Source: Escallonia rubra (taxonomy: Eukaryota > Streptophyta > Magnoliopsida > Escalloniales > Escalloniaceae). From it: a DNA stretch of 64,000 nt. The notes below the pieces were generated by a model, which worked only from the letters and a program-made list of their open reading frames with translations, ran no database searches and was not told where the DNA came from. Below are positions 10,641-21,767 of this stretch, piece after piece. How positions within the stretch are numbered: position 1 is the first letter of the stretch; every line of letters begins with the position of its first letter. The position numbers and the translations under genes are program-made. Location of the stretch: assembly GCA_033065855.1 (NCBI GenBank), contig JAVXUO010001968.1, positions 62,001 to 126,000 on the forward strand, read 5' to 3'.

Positions 10641-10859
10641 GGGCAAGTGCCATGGCGCATCGACGGGCGAAGTGCGACGGTCGAAGCATGATAAGGCTTC
10701 GTGCGAAAATGAGCTTCTTAGTGACGAAGTAACGTGACGAAAGTGAGAAGTGCACGTGACTTGAGCGTGCATGCTTTGACCGGTTGTGAGCGTTGAAAAT
10801 GACTGTTGCTTGTGCGGACGTGTCATGCAAAATGGGACCACAGTGGGCCTTTAGGTACG

Positions 10860-12690
10860 ACCAGAATAGGTTGGGAACAATGTGTTTCTTTGTTTGATTT
10901 ATAAAATGTAATTTTACCAGTGTTCATGATTATGTTATTCATACATGGCTAGTGAAAGTTGTCACTGAAAAAATGTTTAGACCGTTGCCATTTGGGTTTG
11001 GACCAAAGGGTAGTTCTTGATTATTGTACATGGATACAAAAACATGATAGAGAGAAAAGCCTTTATAGTGAAAATTTTAAGAGTTCCAAGTTAAAGGATA
11101 GTATTTACACGGTTTCCAAGTTAAGTGAAGAAATTGTATCTAGAATCCCCATTGTTTAATTAGTTTATTTGCTTCAATTTTGGATTTCGATCATGATTAG
11201 TCTTTTGCTACTACACTACTACCACCTTAGTCCTACTATTTCCTTTACAATACTAGCCCATCATCGCTGACATTATCTCTCGAGTCGCCACCACTACCAC
11301 CATATTATAGTTACTATGGCCACCAACATTGTCACCATATTGTTGCCAAAAAGCTACCACACTATCAACCACAACCACCACTACAATCATTACCACTACA
11401 ATGATTGGTCATTGCTAGATGTGCCATTACTGCCATCTTTACCGTCACCATCACCCACCAGATCGCTACCGTATCTGCCTTCATCGTCTTGCTAGCATCA
11501 TTACCATAACTACAGCCATGGAGCGTCCACGCCACCACCACCACATTGGTACGACCTATAATGTATATATTACAAAATTAAAGTAAAAGTTGTCTTAGAC
11601 CTCATATACCTTTCCATTTTTCTTCCAATCATCTACAATTCCCTCTTGTAATTTAATTTTGAAAAAAACTGGTTGCATACTGACAATAACATGTTAGACT
11701 TAGCGCATAAAACTACAAACTTGAGGTAAAACTTACAAAATGTAACATTCCCTCCGATTTCATTTTCATGTTAGTGTACTTAGTAAAAATAATTATATCT
11801 TTTTTTTTTCCAATGTGATACTGTATTACTTTTGTTGCTTTTCCTTTTTAGAGGTATGCAATTTAACATTTTGCAAAATACAATTTACTTTGCTTTTGAA
11901 TCTAGGAAATTTTTAGTTCCATGCTAATTCAATTTTCTATCTAAATGTTAATGAGATAAATCATGCTATTTAATAGATGCTACACAAACAAACTAATTTT
12001 TGACCAAGATTATGAGGAAATTGGAAGTTACCTTTCTCCCATTTACTTAAATTCCTTTTAATAGAAATGTTAGGGCTAATTTCCTTTTTGTTTGTATATC
12101 TGATTTGCCAACATGCTAGCATACACGCATGATACATCTGAGGATGACTATTTCAAGCTATTCCTTTTTGACTTTTTGGCCCATATTTGCTACTAAAAAA
12201 AATAGAGCAGTGATGAAAGAAAAGATATCAACATAAACATTGAAATACCTGAGGCATCCATCTATATGGATAAAGCATAAATTTCATATTGTTGTTGCTA
12301 GTATGTTATATTTCATATAAGTTGAGTGCATGCATTGACCACAACATATAAACAGGGTGAGAAAGAGTGTGAGAAAAGAGGAGAGAAGAAGGAAGAGAGG
12401 TACGGAGTACAACGTGACTTAAATGCGAGAGTAATAAGATAATAAGACGTCTAGACTTAAATGCGAGAGTAAATGGATTAGAAGTTCTGATTAATTGAAA
12501 CAATATTAAGAAGTTCAGATTAAAAGTCTACATTCAAAGTAAGCAGAAACTTCACTAAAGAGCTGAGAATTCTAGAGAATGAATCGTATTTTATATTGAT
12601 TGATTTACTTATATTGATTATGTGTAAAACAACGTTTACACGAAACTGGTAGGGAACTTATTTGGGTTCGACTTCTAAAATACATCATTT
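10860..12690. other. No recognisable gene; CACCA-rich patch
   Basis: AT-rich DNA completing the insertion between UGT exon C and exon 2. At about 11,200-11,560 there is a trinucleotide-like stretch rich in CACCA, ACCACT and CACCAT. A 66-codon open frame near 10,959-11,159 has no family resemblance I recognise. Homology to the UGT locus (shared with 16,086) resumes at about 12,690. Confidence 0.45.
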
Positions 12691-12813
12691 CTGAGATGCT
12701 CCGTCTCCACCATTTTCAACTCGACTAAATACATCACAGGCCTCGGAACATATCAAGTGCCTATAATTTGTTTAGTTCTTCAGAGTTGCTGATCGTGTTA
12801 TTACTGCCTGTAG

Positions 12814-13536
12814 GTCGTGAACTGGATGGCAAGCCAATGGCCGATCAAGACCATAGGACCAACCATTCCATCAATGTACTTAGACAAGCGATTGGAAGAT
12901 GACAAAGACTACGGCCTCAGTCTCTTCAAGCCTGGTGATGAAGATTGCATAAAGTGGCTAGACACCAAAGAATCTGGTTCAGTTGTTTACGTATCGTTTG
13001 GGAGCCTGGCCAACCTTGGAGAAGATGAAATGGAGGAACTAGCATGTGGACTAAAGCAGAGCAACCGCTACTTCCTGTGGGTGGTCAGAGCTTCTGAAGT
13101 GAGTAAGCTCCCTACCAATTTCGCGACAGAGGCATCCGAGAAAGGTCTGGTAGTGAACTGGTGTCCTCAGCTCAAGGTTTTGGCTCACCCGGCAATGGGT
13201 TGTTTCATGACTCATTGCGGGTGGAACTCGACGCTGGAAGCATTGAGTTTGGGCGTGCCGATGCTGGCAGTGCCGCAGTGGACGGATCAACCTACTAATG
13301 CCAAGTATGTTGTGGATATATGGGAAGCCGGAGTTCGAGTTAAGGTAGACGAGAAGGGGAAGATTAGAAGGGAGGAAATTGAGATGTGTATAAGAGAAGT
13401 CATGGAAGGGGAGAGAGGAAATAAGCTTAAACGGAATGCTGTCAGGTGGAAAGAAGTCGCCCAAGAGGCAGTAGATAAAGGTGGTAGCTCTGATAAACAC
13501 ATCGACGAGTTCATTTCAGAACTTGCGTGTAGATGA
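12814..13536 (+). CDS. UGT74-like glycosyltransferase exon 2 (donor domain), intact
   Basis: Begins after the acceptor CTGCCTGTAG; first codons GTC GTG AAC give VVNWMASQWP, joining FDKLEGE-type exon-1 ends in phase 0. It runs open for 240 codons to TGA at 13,534. It contains a complete 44-residue PSPG box, from WCPQLKVLAHPAMGC to AVPQWTDQ, with the HCGWNS core that binds the UDP-sugar and the final Asp-Gln pair that in this superfamily contacts the sugar. The C-terminal helices end KHIDEFISELACR. An exon 1 of copy-E type (216 codons) plus this exon would give about 456 residues, normal for UGT74. The nearest upstream first exons are C (dead, about 4.8 kb away) and B (broken, 5.8 kb away). Expression would require splicing over the intron insertions. 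The acceptor substrate is not predictable; known UGT74 members glucosylate carboxylic acids, hormones or terpenoids. Confidence 0.9.
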   Translation, partial: VVNWMASQWPIKTIGPTIPSMYLDKRLEDDKDYGLSLFKPGDEDCIKWLDTKESGSVVYVSFGSLANLGEDEMEELACGLKQSNRYFLWVVRASEVSKLPTNFATEASEKGLVVNWCPQLKVLAHPAMGCFMTHCGWNSTLEALSLGVPMLAVPQWTDQPTNAKYVVDIWEAGVRVKVDEKGKIRREEIEMCIREVMEGERGNKLKRNAVRWKEVAQEAVDKGGSSDKHIDEFISELACR

Positions 13537-13565
13537 ATAGTTTGCTTTTCTTTTGAAACGTTTTA

Positions 13566-13606
13566 CTGGTTTACAAAGAATTTGTAAACCGGTTCACAAC
13601 AATAAA
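13566..13606 (+). promoter_or_regulatory. 3' UTR hairpin and polyadenylation signal
   Basis: About 30 bp after the stop, CTGGTTTACAAA and TTTGTAAACCGG form a 12-bp stem over a 3-nt loop. AATAAA follows at 13,601-13,606. The copy after the 16,215 exon keeps both: a self-complementary ACTGGTTTACAAA pair at 16,966-16,992 and AATAAA at 17,000. A further AATAAAGCTC repeat lies near 13,652. AATAAA as the plant near-upstream element is plausible; a role for the hairpin is inference. Confidence 0.5.
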
Positions 13607-13786
13607 GCTCTATACTTCAGGATTTGTAGGTTACAACTTCAGAAGTACTACAATAAAGCTCTATACTTACAATGAAGCTCGATGATCATATGCTAGTAGA
13701 TGAACAATGTCTCTGCCCTATGACCTCCTATGTATCTAGTGACTAGCCAGAGTAGACTAGCAACTCATCTCTAGGTGGAGTCACAT

Positions 13787-16080
13787 GGCCAAAATTTTTG
13801 TTAACCATATTGTTCTAGAAACACATGCATACCATGTGTTTCTAGAACAATATGGTATGTCACATGCCCACTTAAATACCCTTAACCTTTCCATTTCCAA
13901 AGTAATGTGGTAACCATACCTTGACCCTTTTTCAACCTTTTAAATGTCAATCTTTGAGATTTTTTATCTCACTAACCAATTAATCAAATTGACTGATTAT
14001 TTTTGGATATTCAACCTTGTAATACAAGATTCAACAAGGTAGGTATCAATTATGGAAAATTCCAACAATTTCCCCAGATTTCCAAAATTGGATTTTATCA
14101 CATTTCCTAATTTAGAAATGTACCTCTCTGTATCCTTTGGTAGGTCCTACTAAAATAAATGTGTCTTTCGACTTGAACATTTACCATATAGCAATGAAGT
14201 CAATCAGAAATCAGAGTAACCTTAGCCTTGAACTAAGAATCTTTGGTGATTAATCATCATTACTATATGTAGAACTTCCAACCAAATTTTCAAATACCTG
14301 CACATTTACGGCCTGTGCTACATCTTAGGACTTTTATAAGTGCCATAGAGACAAGCGCAAATCTCGTAGAAGCGGTCCCACTTCCCGCACTTATATATGT
14401 CAATCTAATAAGGTGCACTTGTATGACCTGCACCCTCCTTTAAGGACACATATCTTTTAAGGGAATAACTCCCACCCTCCTCTTGTTCTCCATACAAGTA
14501 TGCACTACCTTGAGATGGCATGAAGATAAAAAAATCTTCATCTTTTAGTGCTTCATTGGTTTATAAATACAAGACTAGAAGTTACTCTAGTATCTAGTTG
14601 GTTTCCACGTGCATGTTACCTCTCTTATTTCATGAGCTTCAAACCCATTTCCCTGGAAGTTTGTCATTTTATATCCCTGCCTAGGCTTTTTGTAAAGGGA
14701 TCCACCAAATTACCTTTGGACTTCACACAACTAATAGTAACAACTCATTTGCTTAGTTATTCTCTCACACAGCTATGTCTAAGACTTATATGTCTAGACT
14801 TCCCATTATATACCTTACTATATGCCTACGTTAACACTGCCTCGTTATCACAGGATATAGAAATAGCAGGCTTTGGCTTAGGCCATAGAGGGATTCCTAT
14901 CAACAGGTCTTTTAGCCATTCTGCCTCCTTGACCGTCATTGCCAAAGCAATAAACTTGGACTCCATGGTTGAATGTGAAATCAAAGTTTGTTTCTTGGAA
15001 CCACAAGAAATAGCAACTCCACCTATGGAAAATATCCAACCACTAGTGGACTTTGTTTCATCTAAGTCCATGATCCAATTTGCATCTGTGTACCCTTCCA
15101 AAACAATAGGAAATTCCTTGTAAGTTAATGCATAGTCCATTGTGTCCTTAAGTACTCTAAACACCGCATTCCAATGAACTTGCCTGGGGTTACGAAAAAA
15201 AAACCTATTCAAAACACCAACCGCAAAGGCTATATCTGGTCGGTTACATTGCATGATATACATCAAGCTGCCAATAACACTAGAATACACTAGCTGAGAA
15301 ACACATTTCCCTTCATTTGCCTTTAACTTGATATAAGGGTCATATGGGGTAATAACCGGGGCACAATTCTCGTGATTAAATTTCTTTAAAATTTTCTCAA
15401 TATAATGAGACTGTGACAAATAAATAAAACCCGAGGATCTAATTATTTTCATTCCTAAAATAATATTGGCTTCCCCCATAACCTTCATATCAAACGATGA
15501 AGATAGAAATGATTTGGTTTCCAACACAATATCTAAATCAGTACCAGAGATTAACATATCATACACATACAAACATATTATCACACCACGTCCTTTATCA
15601 AACTTTGAATAAACGCATATATTACATTTGTTTATTCTAAATCCATGACAATGAACGATTTGGTCAAATCGTTCATGCCACTTCTTAGGAGCTTGTTTTA
15701 AGCCATACAAAGATTTGATAAGCTTATAAACCTTTGTTTCTTGGCCCTTTAGTACAAAACCTTCTGGTTGTTCCATGTACATCGCCTCATCTAAAATACC
15801 ATTTAGAAAAGCAATCTTGACGTCCATTTGGTATATAACTAGTTCGTTATTAGATGATAAAGAAAATCTTATAGTGCTAAGTCTAGCTACCGGAGCATAG
15901 ATGTCGAAATAGTCAAACATTTTTTGTTTGTTTAAAACCCTTGGCTACAAGTCTTGCTTTATACTTATCTACGGATCCCTCTGGCTTAAGCTTTTACTTA
16001 AAGATCCATTTGCATCCTATTGGTTTAACCCCTGGTGGTAAATCAGTCAATACCCGAACTTTGTCTAATAGTTAATTATT
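13787..16080 (-). mobile_element. Copia retrotransposon fossil, 3' part
   Basis: Old, broken element on the minus strand. Order on that strand: end of integrase region and reverse transcriptase (around 15,930 to about 15,100, with QMDVKIAFLNG and SLYGLKQAPK), RNase H (to about 14,650), a spacer, then a partial LTR whose 5' edge (TGTTGG) is at 14,067. Gag, protease and most of integrase are absent. The LTR is rearranged and incomplete, so no target duplication can be read. It separates the two copies of UGT exon 2, and a related fossil follows the second copy. Broken, probably old. Confidence 0.85.
13804..13856. repeat. Perfect 24-bp inverted repeat with 5-nt loop
   Basis: The arms start ACCATATTGTTCTAGAAACA and pair exactly with the sequence ending at 13,856. 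One arm belongs to the adjacent partial LTR (the related LTR near 17,880 has only one arm). The hairpin therefore arose from a local inverted duplication at the LTR edge. Confidence 0.8.
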
Positions 16081-16085
16081 GTTGA

Positions 16086-16214
16086 ACATTTCTAAAATGC
16101 TCCATCTCCACCATTTTCAATTCGACTAAATACATCACAGGCCTCAGGAGATATCAAGTGCCTATAATTTGTTTAGTTCTTCAGAGTTGATGATCGTGTT
16201 ATTACTGCCTGTAG
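16086..16214 (+). repeat. Duplicated UGT intron end
   Basis: Nearly identical to 12,690-12,813: CCATTTTCAA then CGACTAAATACATCACAGGCC and CAAGTGCCTATAATTTGTTT. This marks the left edge of a roughly 1.1-kb duplication that carries exon 2 and its 3' flank (right edge about 17,171, matching about 13,783). Confidence 0.85.
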
Positions 16215-16937
16215 GTCGTGAACTGGATGGCAAGCCAATGGCCGATCAAGACCATATGACCAACCATTCCATCAATGTACTTAGACAAGCGATTGGAAGA
16301 TGACAAAGACTACGGTCTCTGTCTCTTCAAGCCTGGCGATGAAGATTGCATAAAGTGGCTAGACACCAAAGAATCTGGTTCAGTTGTTTACGTATCGTTT
16401 CGGAGCCTGGCCAACCTTGGAGAAGATGAAATGGAGGAACTAGCACGTGGACTAAAGCAGAGCAACCGGTACTTCCTGTGGGTGGTCAGAGCTTCTGAAA
16501 AGAGTAAGCTCCCTACCAATTTCGCGACAGAGGCATCTGAGAAAAGTCTGGCAGTGAACTGGTGTCCTCAGCTCAAGGTTTTGGCTCACCCGGCAATGAG
16601 CTGTTTCATGACTTATTGCGGGTGGAACTCAATACTGGAAGCATTGAGTTTGGGCGTGCCGATGTTGGCAGTGCCGCAGTGGACGGATCAACCTACTAAT
16701 GCCAAGTATGTTGTGGATGTATGGCAAGCCGGAGTTCGAGTTAAGGTAGACAAGAAGGGAATGATTAAAAGGGAGGAAATTGAGATGTACATAAGAGAAG
16801 TCATGGAAGCGGAGAGAGGTAATGAGCTTAAACGGAATGCTGTCAGGAGGAAAGAATTCGCCAAAGAGGCAGTAGATGAAGATGGTAGCTCTAATAAGCA
16901 CATCGATGAGTTCATTTTAGAACTTTTGTGTAAATGA
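16215..16937 (+). pseudogene. Duplicate UGT exon 2, broken
   Basis: Near-copy of the 12,814 exon with the same acceptor (CTGCCTGTAG). The codon for Gly in TIGPT has become TGA (ATA TGA CCA near 16,257), so translation entering from exon 1 stops after 14 codons. Several normally fixed residues have also changed: SFGSLANL to SFRSLANL, and the PSPG core HCGWNST to YCGWNSI, losing a His that contacts the UDP phosphates. The rest stays open to TGA at 16,935. Duplication clearly preceded these changes. No first exon lies between it and the 12,814 exon. Confidence 0.9.
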
Positions 16938-17171
16938 ATAGTTTGCTTTCCTTTTGAAACGTTTTACTGGTTTACAAATTTTGTAAACCAGTTCATCACA
17001 ATAAAGCTCTATACTTCAGGATTTGAAGGTTACAACTTCAGAAGTAATACAATAAAGCTCTATACTTACCATAAAGCTCATATGCTAGTCGATGAACAAT
17101 GTCTCGACCCTATGACTTCCTATGTATCTGGTCACTAGCCAGAGTAGACTAGCAACTCATCTCTAGGTGGA

Positions 17172-19030
17172 GCTATACCAGCATTGAACATATGCCTCAC
17201 GAAAACCAATTCTTTTAGTCAACAATCTAGGTATGAAACGAGACAATGAGATCGAGCACCACCGCCACAAGTAGCTTAAGAACCCCAAGGTAAAAAGGGC
17301 TGTCACAGAAACGTACATGTGTGTGTGTGTGGGGTGCATAGACTTGCACCATGGCTCATATAGAATGTTGGAAAAGTAAGGCAGTATGAAGAAAACTGAA
17401 TGGGAAAGTCTGAGTCGAATGTGTTGCACTCTTTCCTTAAGACAATAGTTGCTCCCGTATAATATGCTTAGGGTAGCAGCAAATCTATCTCTCAAGATAA
17501 AATACGCGAACTCTGTTAATCACAGCAGATTGCAATCAACAGATAAAAATTTGAGAGAGAGAGAAAGAGAGAAATTGGAAGTAAGTAATGAGTCTGATCA
17601 TCAGACCTATCTATAGACACCAAAAGGTGCCTTGAACAGGTGCAAAAAATTGTAACAGTTAAGTGACTCTGCAGATGTCACTTAACAGTCATAATCTGTA
17701 GACACAGCTAACAGGTGCACCTTTTGAACTAACAAACATCATGAACAAGTGTCATATAAATTTAAACGAAACAGAAAATCTACAGAGTGCACCTAAAAAC
17801 TCGAATACCGCCTTTACGTCGTCGCCGGCGTAAGCGTGAGCGCGCGCGTCACATGTGCGAGTGCATGGCCATGCATACCATGTGTTTCTTGAGCAATATG
17901 GTATGTCACATGGCCACTTAAATGCCCTTAATCTTTTCATTTCCCAAGCAATGTGGGAACCCACACTTTGACCCTTTTTCAACCTTATTATAAATGCCAA
18001 TCTTTGAAAGTTTATAGCTCACTAACCAATCAATCAAATTGATTGATTCTTTTTGGATATTCAACCTTGTAATACAAGATTTAATAAGGTAGGAATCAAT
18101 TATGGAAAATTCCCAACAATTTCTCCCAATTTTCTAAAATTGAATTTTATCACATTTCCTAATTTAGAAATGTTCTGATATCTATCCTTTGGTAGGTCCT
18201 ACTAAGATAAATGTGTCTTTCGACTTGAACCTTTACCATATATCAATGAAGTCAATCAAAATTTAGAGTAGCCTTAGTCTTGAACAAAGAATCATATCCA
18301 TGGTGATTGATCATCACTACTATGTGTAGAACTTCCCAAGGCTACATCTTAGGACTTTCATAAGTGTCATAGAGACAAGCTCAAATCTCATAGAAGCGGC
18401 CTCACTTCCCACACTTATATAGGTAAATCTAATAAGGTGCACTTGTATGACATGTACCCTCTTTAAGGACATAGATCTATTAAGAGAATAACTCCCACCC
18501 TCCTCTTGTTCCCCATACAAGTATGCACTACCTTGAGATGGCATGAAGATAAAAAATCTTCATCTTTAGTGCATCATTGGTTATAAAAGCAACATGTTTT
18601 TCCATTAAACTAGAAGACTAGAAGTTACTCTAGTATATAGTTGGTTTCCAGGTACATGTTACCTCTCTTAGTTCATGAGCTTCGAACCCATCTCCCTGGA
18701 ACTCTGCCATATTATATCCATGCCTAGGCCTTTTGTAAAGAGATCCGCCAAATTACCTTTGGACTTCACACAACTAATTGTAACAACTCCTTTGCAACTA
18801 GGCCTCCATTCCCCCAACGTAAGCCATGATCGATTAACTCTCTTGGTGTTACCCAATATATCAAGAGTTGATACCACTTGAAACCAATAAAATAACCTTG
18901 GGGGAGAGGGGGTATGGTTTTAAGATTATTTTAAAAAATTAACAAGTAATCACTACAAACTTAGAGAAACTATGAAGAACACTTAAATAGCTTCAAACAC
19001 CAAATCTCAAGCGTCAAGTATCTCTAAACC
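17172..19030 (-). mobile_element. Rearranged Copia retrotransposon fossil
   Basis: Minus-strand element. At the left is an LTR (about 17,172-18,118, 5' edge TGTTGGGAATT on the minus strand) related to the partial LTR near 13.9 kb. Next are a 3' spacer and the end of RNase H (near 18,670-18,790), directly joined to the start of a gag region (18,790-18,860), a primer-binding site and the end of a different LTR (from about 18,890). The two LTRs do not match each other, so the fossil is chimeric, and most of pol is missing. Broken and old. The right part forms an inverted repeat with the next element. Confidence 0.75.
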
Positions 19031-21767
19031 CTTCTCTCTTTACATTATTGTTTTATACTTGTGTTGAGATTGGTTAGATTGCTTATTTGAGATATTCTGT
19101 TTGAGGTTTTGTGTTTGAAGCTATTTAAGTGTTCTTCATAGTTTTCTCTAAGTTTGTAGTGATTACTTGTTAATTTTTTAAATTAGTCTTAAATCCCTAT
19201 TCACCCCCCTCCCCTCTAGGGTTATCTTATTGGTTTCAAGTGGTATCAAAGCCTCGGCTCTTGATATATTGGGTAACGCCAAGAAAGTTAATCGATCATG
19301 GCTTACGTTGGGGGAATGGAGGGTAGTTCTACCACTAGGCCTCCATTGTTTAATGGGACCAATTATAGTGTGTGGAAAGTTAAGATGAAAATTTACTTAG
19401 AGTCTCAAGACTATGAGATGTTGGTTATTGTAGAGAATGACCCATTCATTCCGACGAAAGTGGTTGACAAAGGTGAGGAGCGGAGTATAGTGATCATGAT
19501 AAGAAAATAATTTTGTATGAATGCTAGAGCGAAAAATTGTCTAATTTGTACTTTAGACATTAATGAGCTCAATAGAGTCATTATGTGTATTTCCGCTAAG
19601 AGTATTTGGGATACTCTACAAGTTACGCATGAAAGAACTTCACTTTTTAGAGATTCCAAAATGAAGTTTTAAAGCTTGGGATTTGTTATTTGAAAAGACG
19701 TCTTGAAAAATTTGTCGATGGTAAAAACAAATTGGATGTCATGCTTGGACAACAAAAAGTTGGCCTAAACAAAGGCGGTGTTGTATTAGATCCCCTCATC
19801 TTGCCTCCTAAAGTTTTTAAACAACAAACTAGGTTAAATGTTCCTCCAAGACAACCAAAGAACTATTGCACACCATTTACACATTGTGGTTGGTGCAACA
19901 AGAAAGGGCATACAACTAGTTATTGTCGTTGTAGAATTGTTTATGTTGGAGGTGTAAAGAAAATATGGGTCGTTAAAGAGTTTCTTAATGTTGCTAAGAC
20001 TAACACTTATGGACCCATGAAAATGTGGGTACCAAGAGTTAGACCTAAATTGTGATTGTAGGTTGTTCAAAGCAAAGGCAAATAGTAACAAGGAGAAGGC
20101 TCCAAGAAAAATTAATAAAGGAGGAGCAACAAGCTAAATCTTAAGGGGAGTAAGCATTATAAGATTACTTCAAATGAGGATAATCTCAAAGCTTGCCAAA
20201 GAAAATGGATTCCAAGAATGATCACTTATCAGATCAAATCCTTGGTAGTTCAACAAGACGGTAAAACCTAATGCTCTATTAAACATTGTGGTATGTGCCA
20301 AAAAAATAAATAGCTTGCTTGTTGAGAATTGATGTGAACCCTGCCATCAATACTTGATTGTTTACTTATAATCTTGGATACTTGTAGGATTTAGATGACG
20401 ATAAATGGTCATCTTGCACTTATATTGGAAAATATTGATTGTTGATGGCCATTATTCGCTTTGTGAAAATTCCATGTTGAAATTATGCCGTCTTAATGCT
20501 TCACATTGCCATTCCTACATACACGTCTTTTGGTAATGCCAAAACGAGAGCATGACTCAGTTAGACATTTAGTTATGTTTGTTGAATATTGTTGGGATTG
20601 TTTGAGAAGGAGTATACATTAGGATGAAATATGCATATGGTAACTTGATAGGGAAGCTTACATGCGTGAATCGACATCATGTTCTCGATTCTTCTACCCT
20701 TCGTAGGAAGGGCCTTTTAGATCGACGTGGCCGACTTCTGCCCGAGCCTGACATGGATGCTGTTATGGATGATGAGGATGATGATGAGCAAGAGGTTGAG
20801 GATGATGATGATGCTCGTGGAGATGCCGGTGACGGGAATGATCGTGATCCACCTCCGTTGGTCATGCCGAGTACTCATAAGGCAGGCACTTCTTCCAGTT
20901 TTTCTGCTACCGGATATGAGGCGATCCTTGCACGCTTGGATATGATGCAGCAGCAGCAGATGCATGCTGGTTTGAGTCGGATGGATCTCGCTCATGGTTA
21001 GCTCAGTCGACGCCTTTCTCGCATAGAGGATCATTGCGGGTATTCAGTGTCCCAAGGATGACGTATTTCAGCCACCACCTCCACTATCGGGTCCTTGAGT
21101 TAGGGCATAATTAGTGTTTTGTGCTTAGCCTTTTCAACTCTATTATGTATTCGAAAACTTGTCATGGATGATACTCGTAGTCTTGCATTAGAAATTGGGT
21201 TGATCTTTTATATTAGCACCTTGATTCACACTTACTTTGCTGCACATCTGATTCTTACTACGTTCTTTTTTATGTGCTATTTTATTTCATGTGCTTGGTG
21301 CACCTCTTGATGGTTATTCAAGTACTTGCACTTTCTTGTTTGAATGCCCTTGTTGGCTACATTGATTATCCATGGATGGATACATATGTTGATCACACAC
21401 ACACACACACACACAGAGTATCCTTAATCTTTTTAATGATGTCAAGAGGGGGAGAAAAATTGTTGATTCATACTCGTGTGGATTTGCTTGTGTGGATTTG
21501 ATATGAGCATATATTACTTGAGATGGAGGGAGCCTATATTGCTTAAGATAAGAGGAGCTTATCGTCATGATTCTTCTTATGACCCCTTATGGTTTATAAT
21601 GATTGAAATTGAGATTGTCATGCTTCATTGCGTATATTATCTTATATCTCTCATATTATTTGAATCAATGTTTGTTATCATAAAAAAAGGAGGAGATTGT
21701 TAATCCTATGGTTATTTAACCTAGGATTATATTTGATTTTGATGATAACTAACATTGATAATTATGT

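Noticed and set aside
10236-10841. Long overlapping open frames on both strands in the GC-rich array
   Set aside because: The 30-bp unit keeps all frames open. The peptides are pure repeats (GRPRPTP, AEADPNGEA) with no plant gene features.
12306-12503. Minus-strand frame in the C intron insertion
   Set aside because: No motif, no similarity, AT-rich surroundings.
14548-15123. 191-codon + strand frame
   Set aside because: It is the antisense shadow of the Copia RNase H/RT region on the minus strand.
20624-21001. Acidic 125-codon frame as a host gene
   Set aside because: It lies between gag remnants and the polypurine tract of a Copia fossil, so it is more likely the extra 3' ORF of that element. 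Only weakly supported, so listed inside that element.
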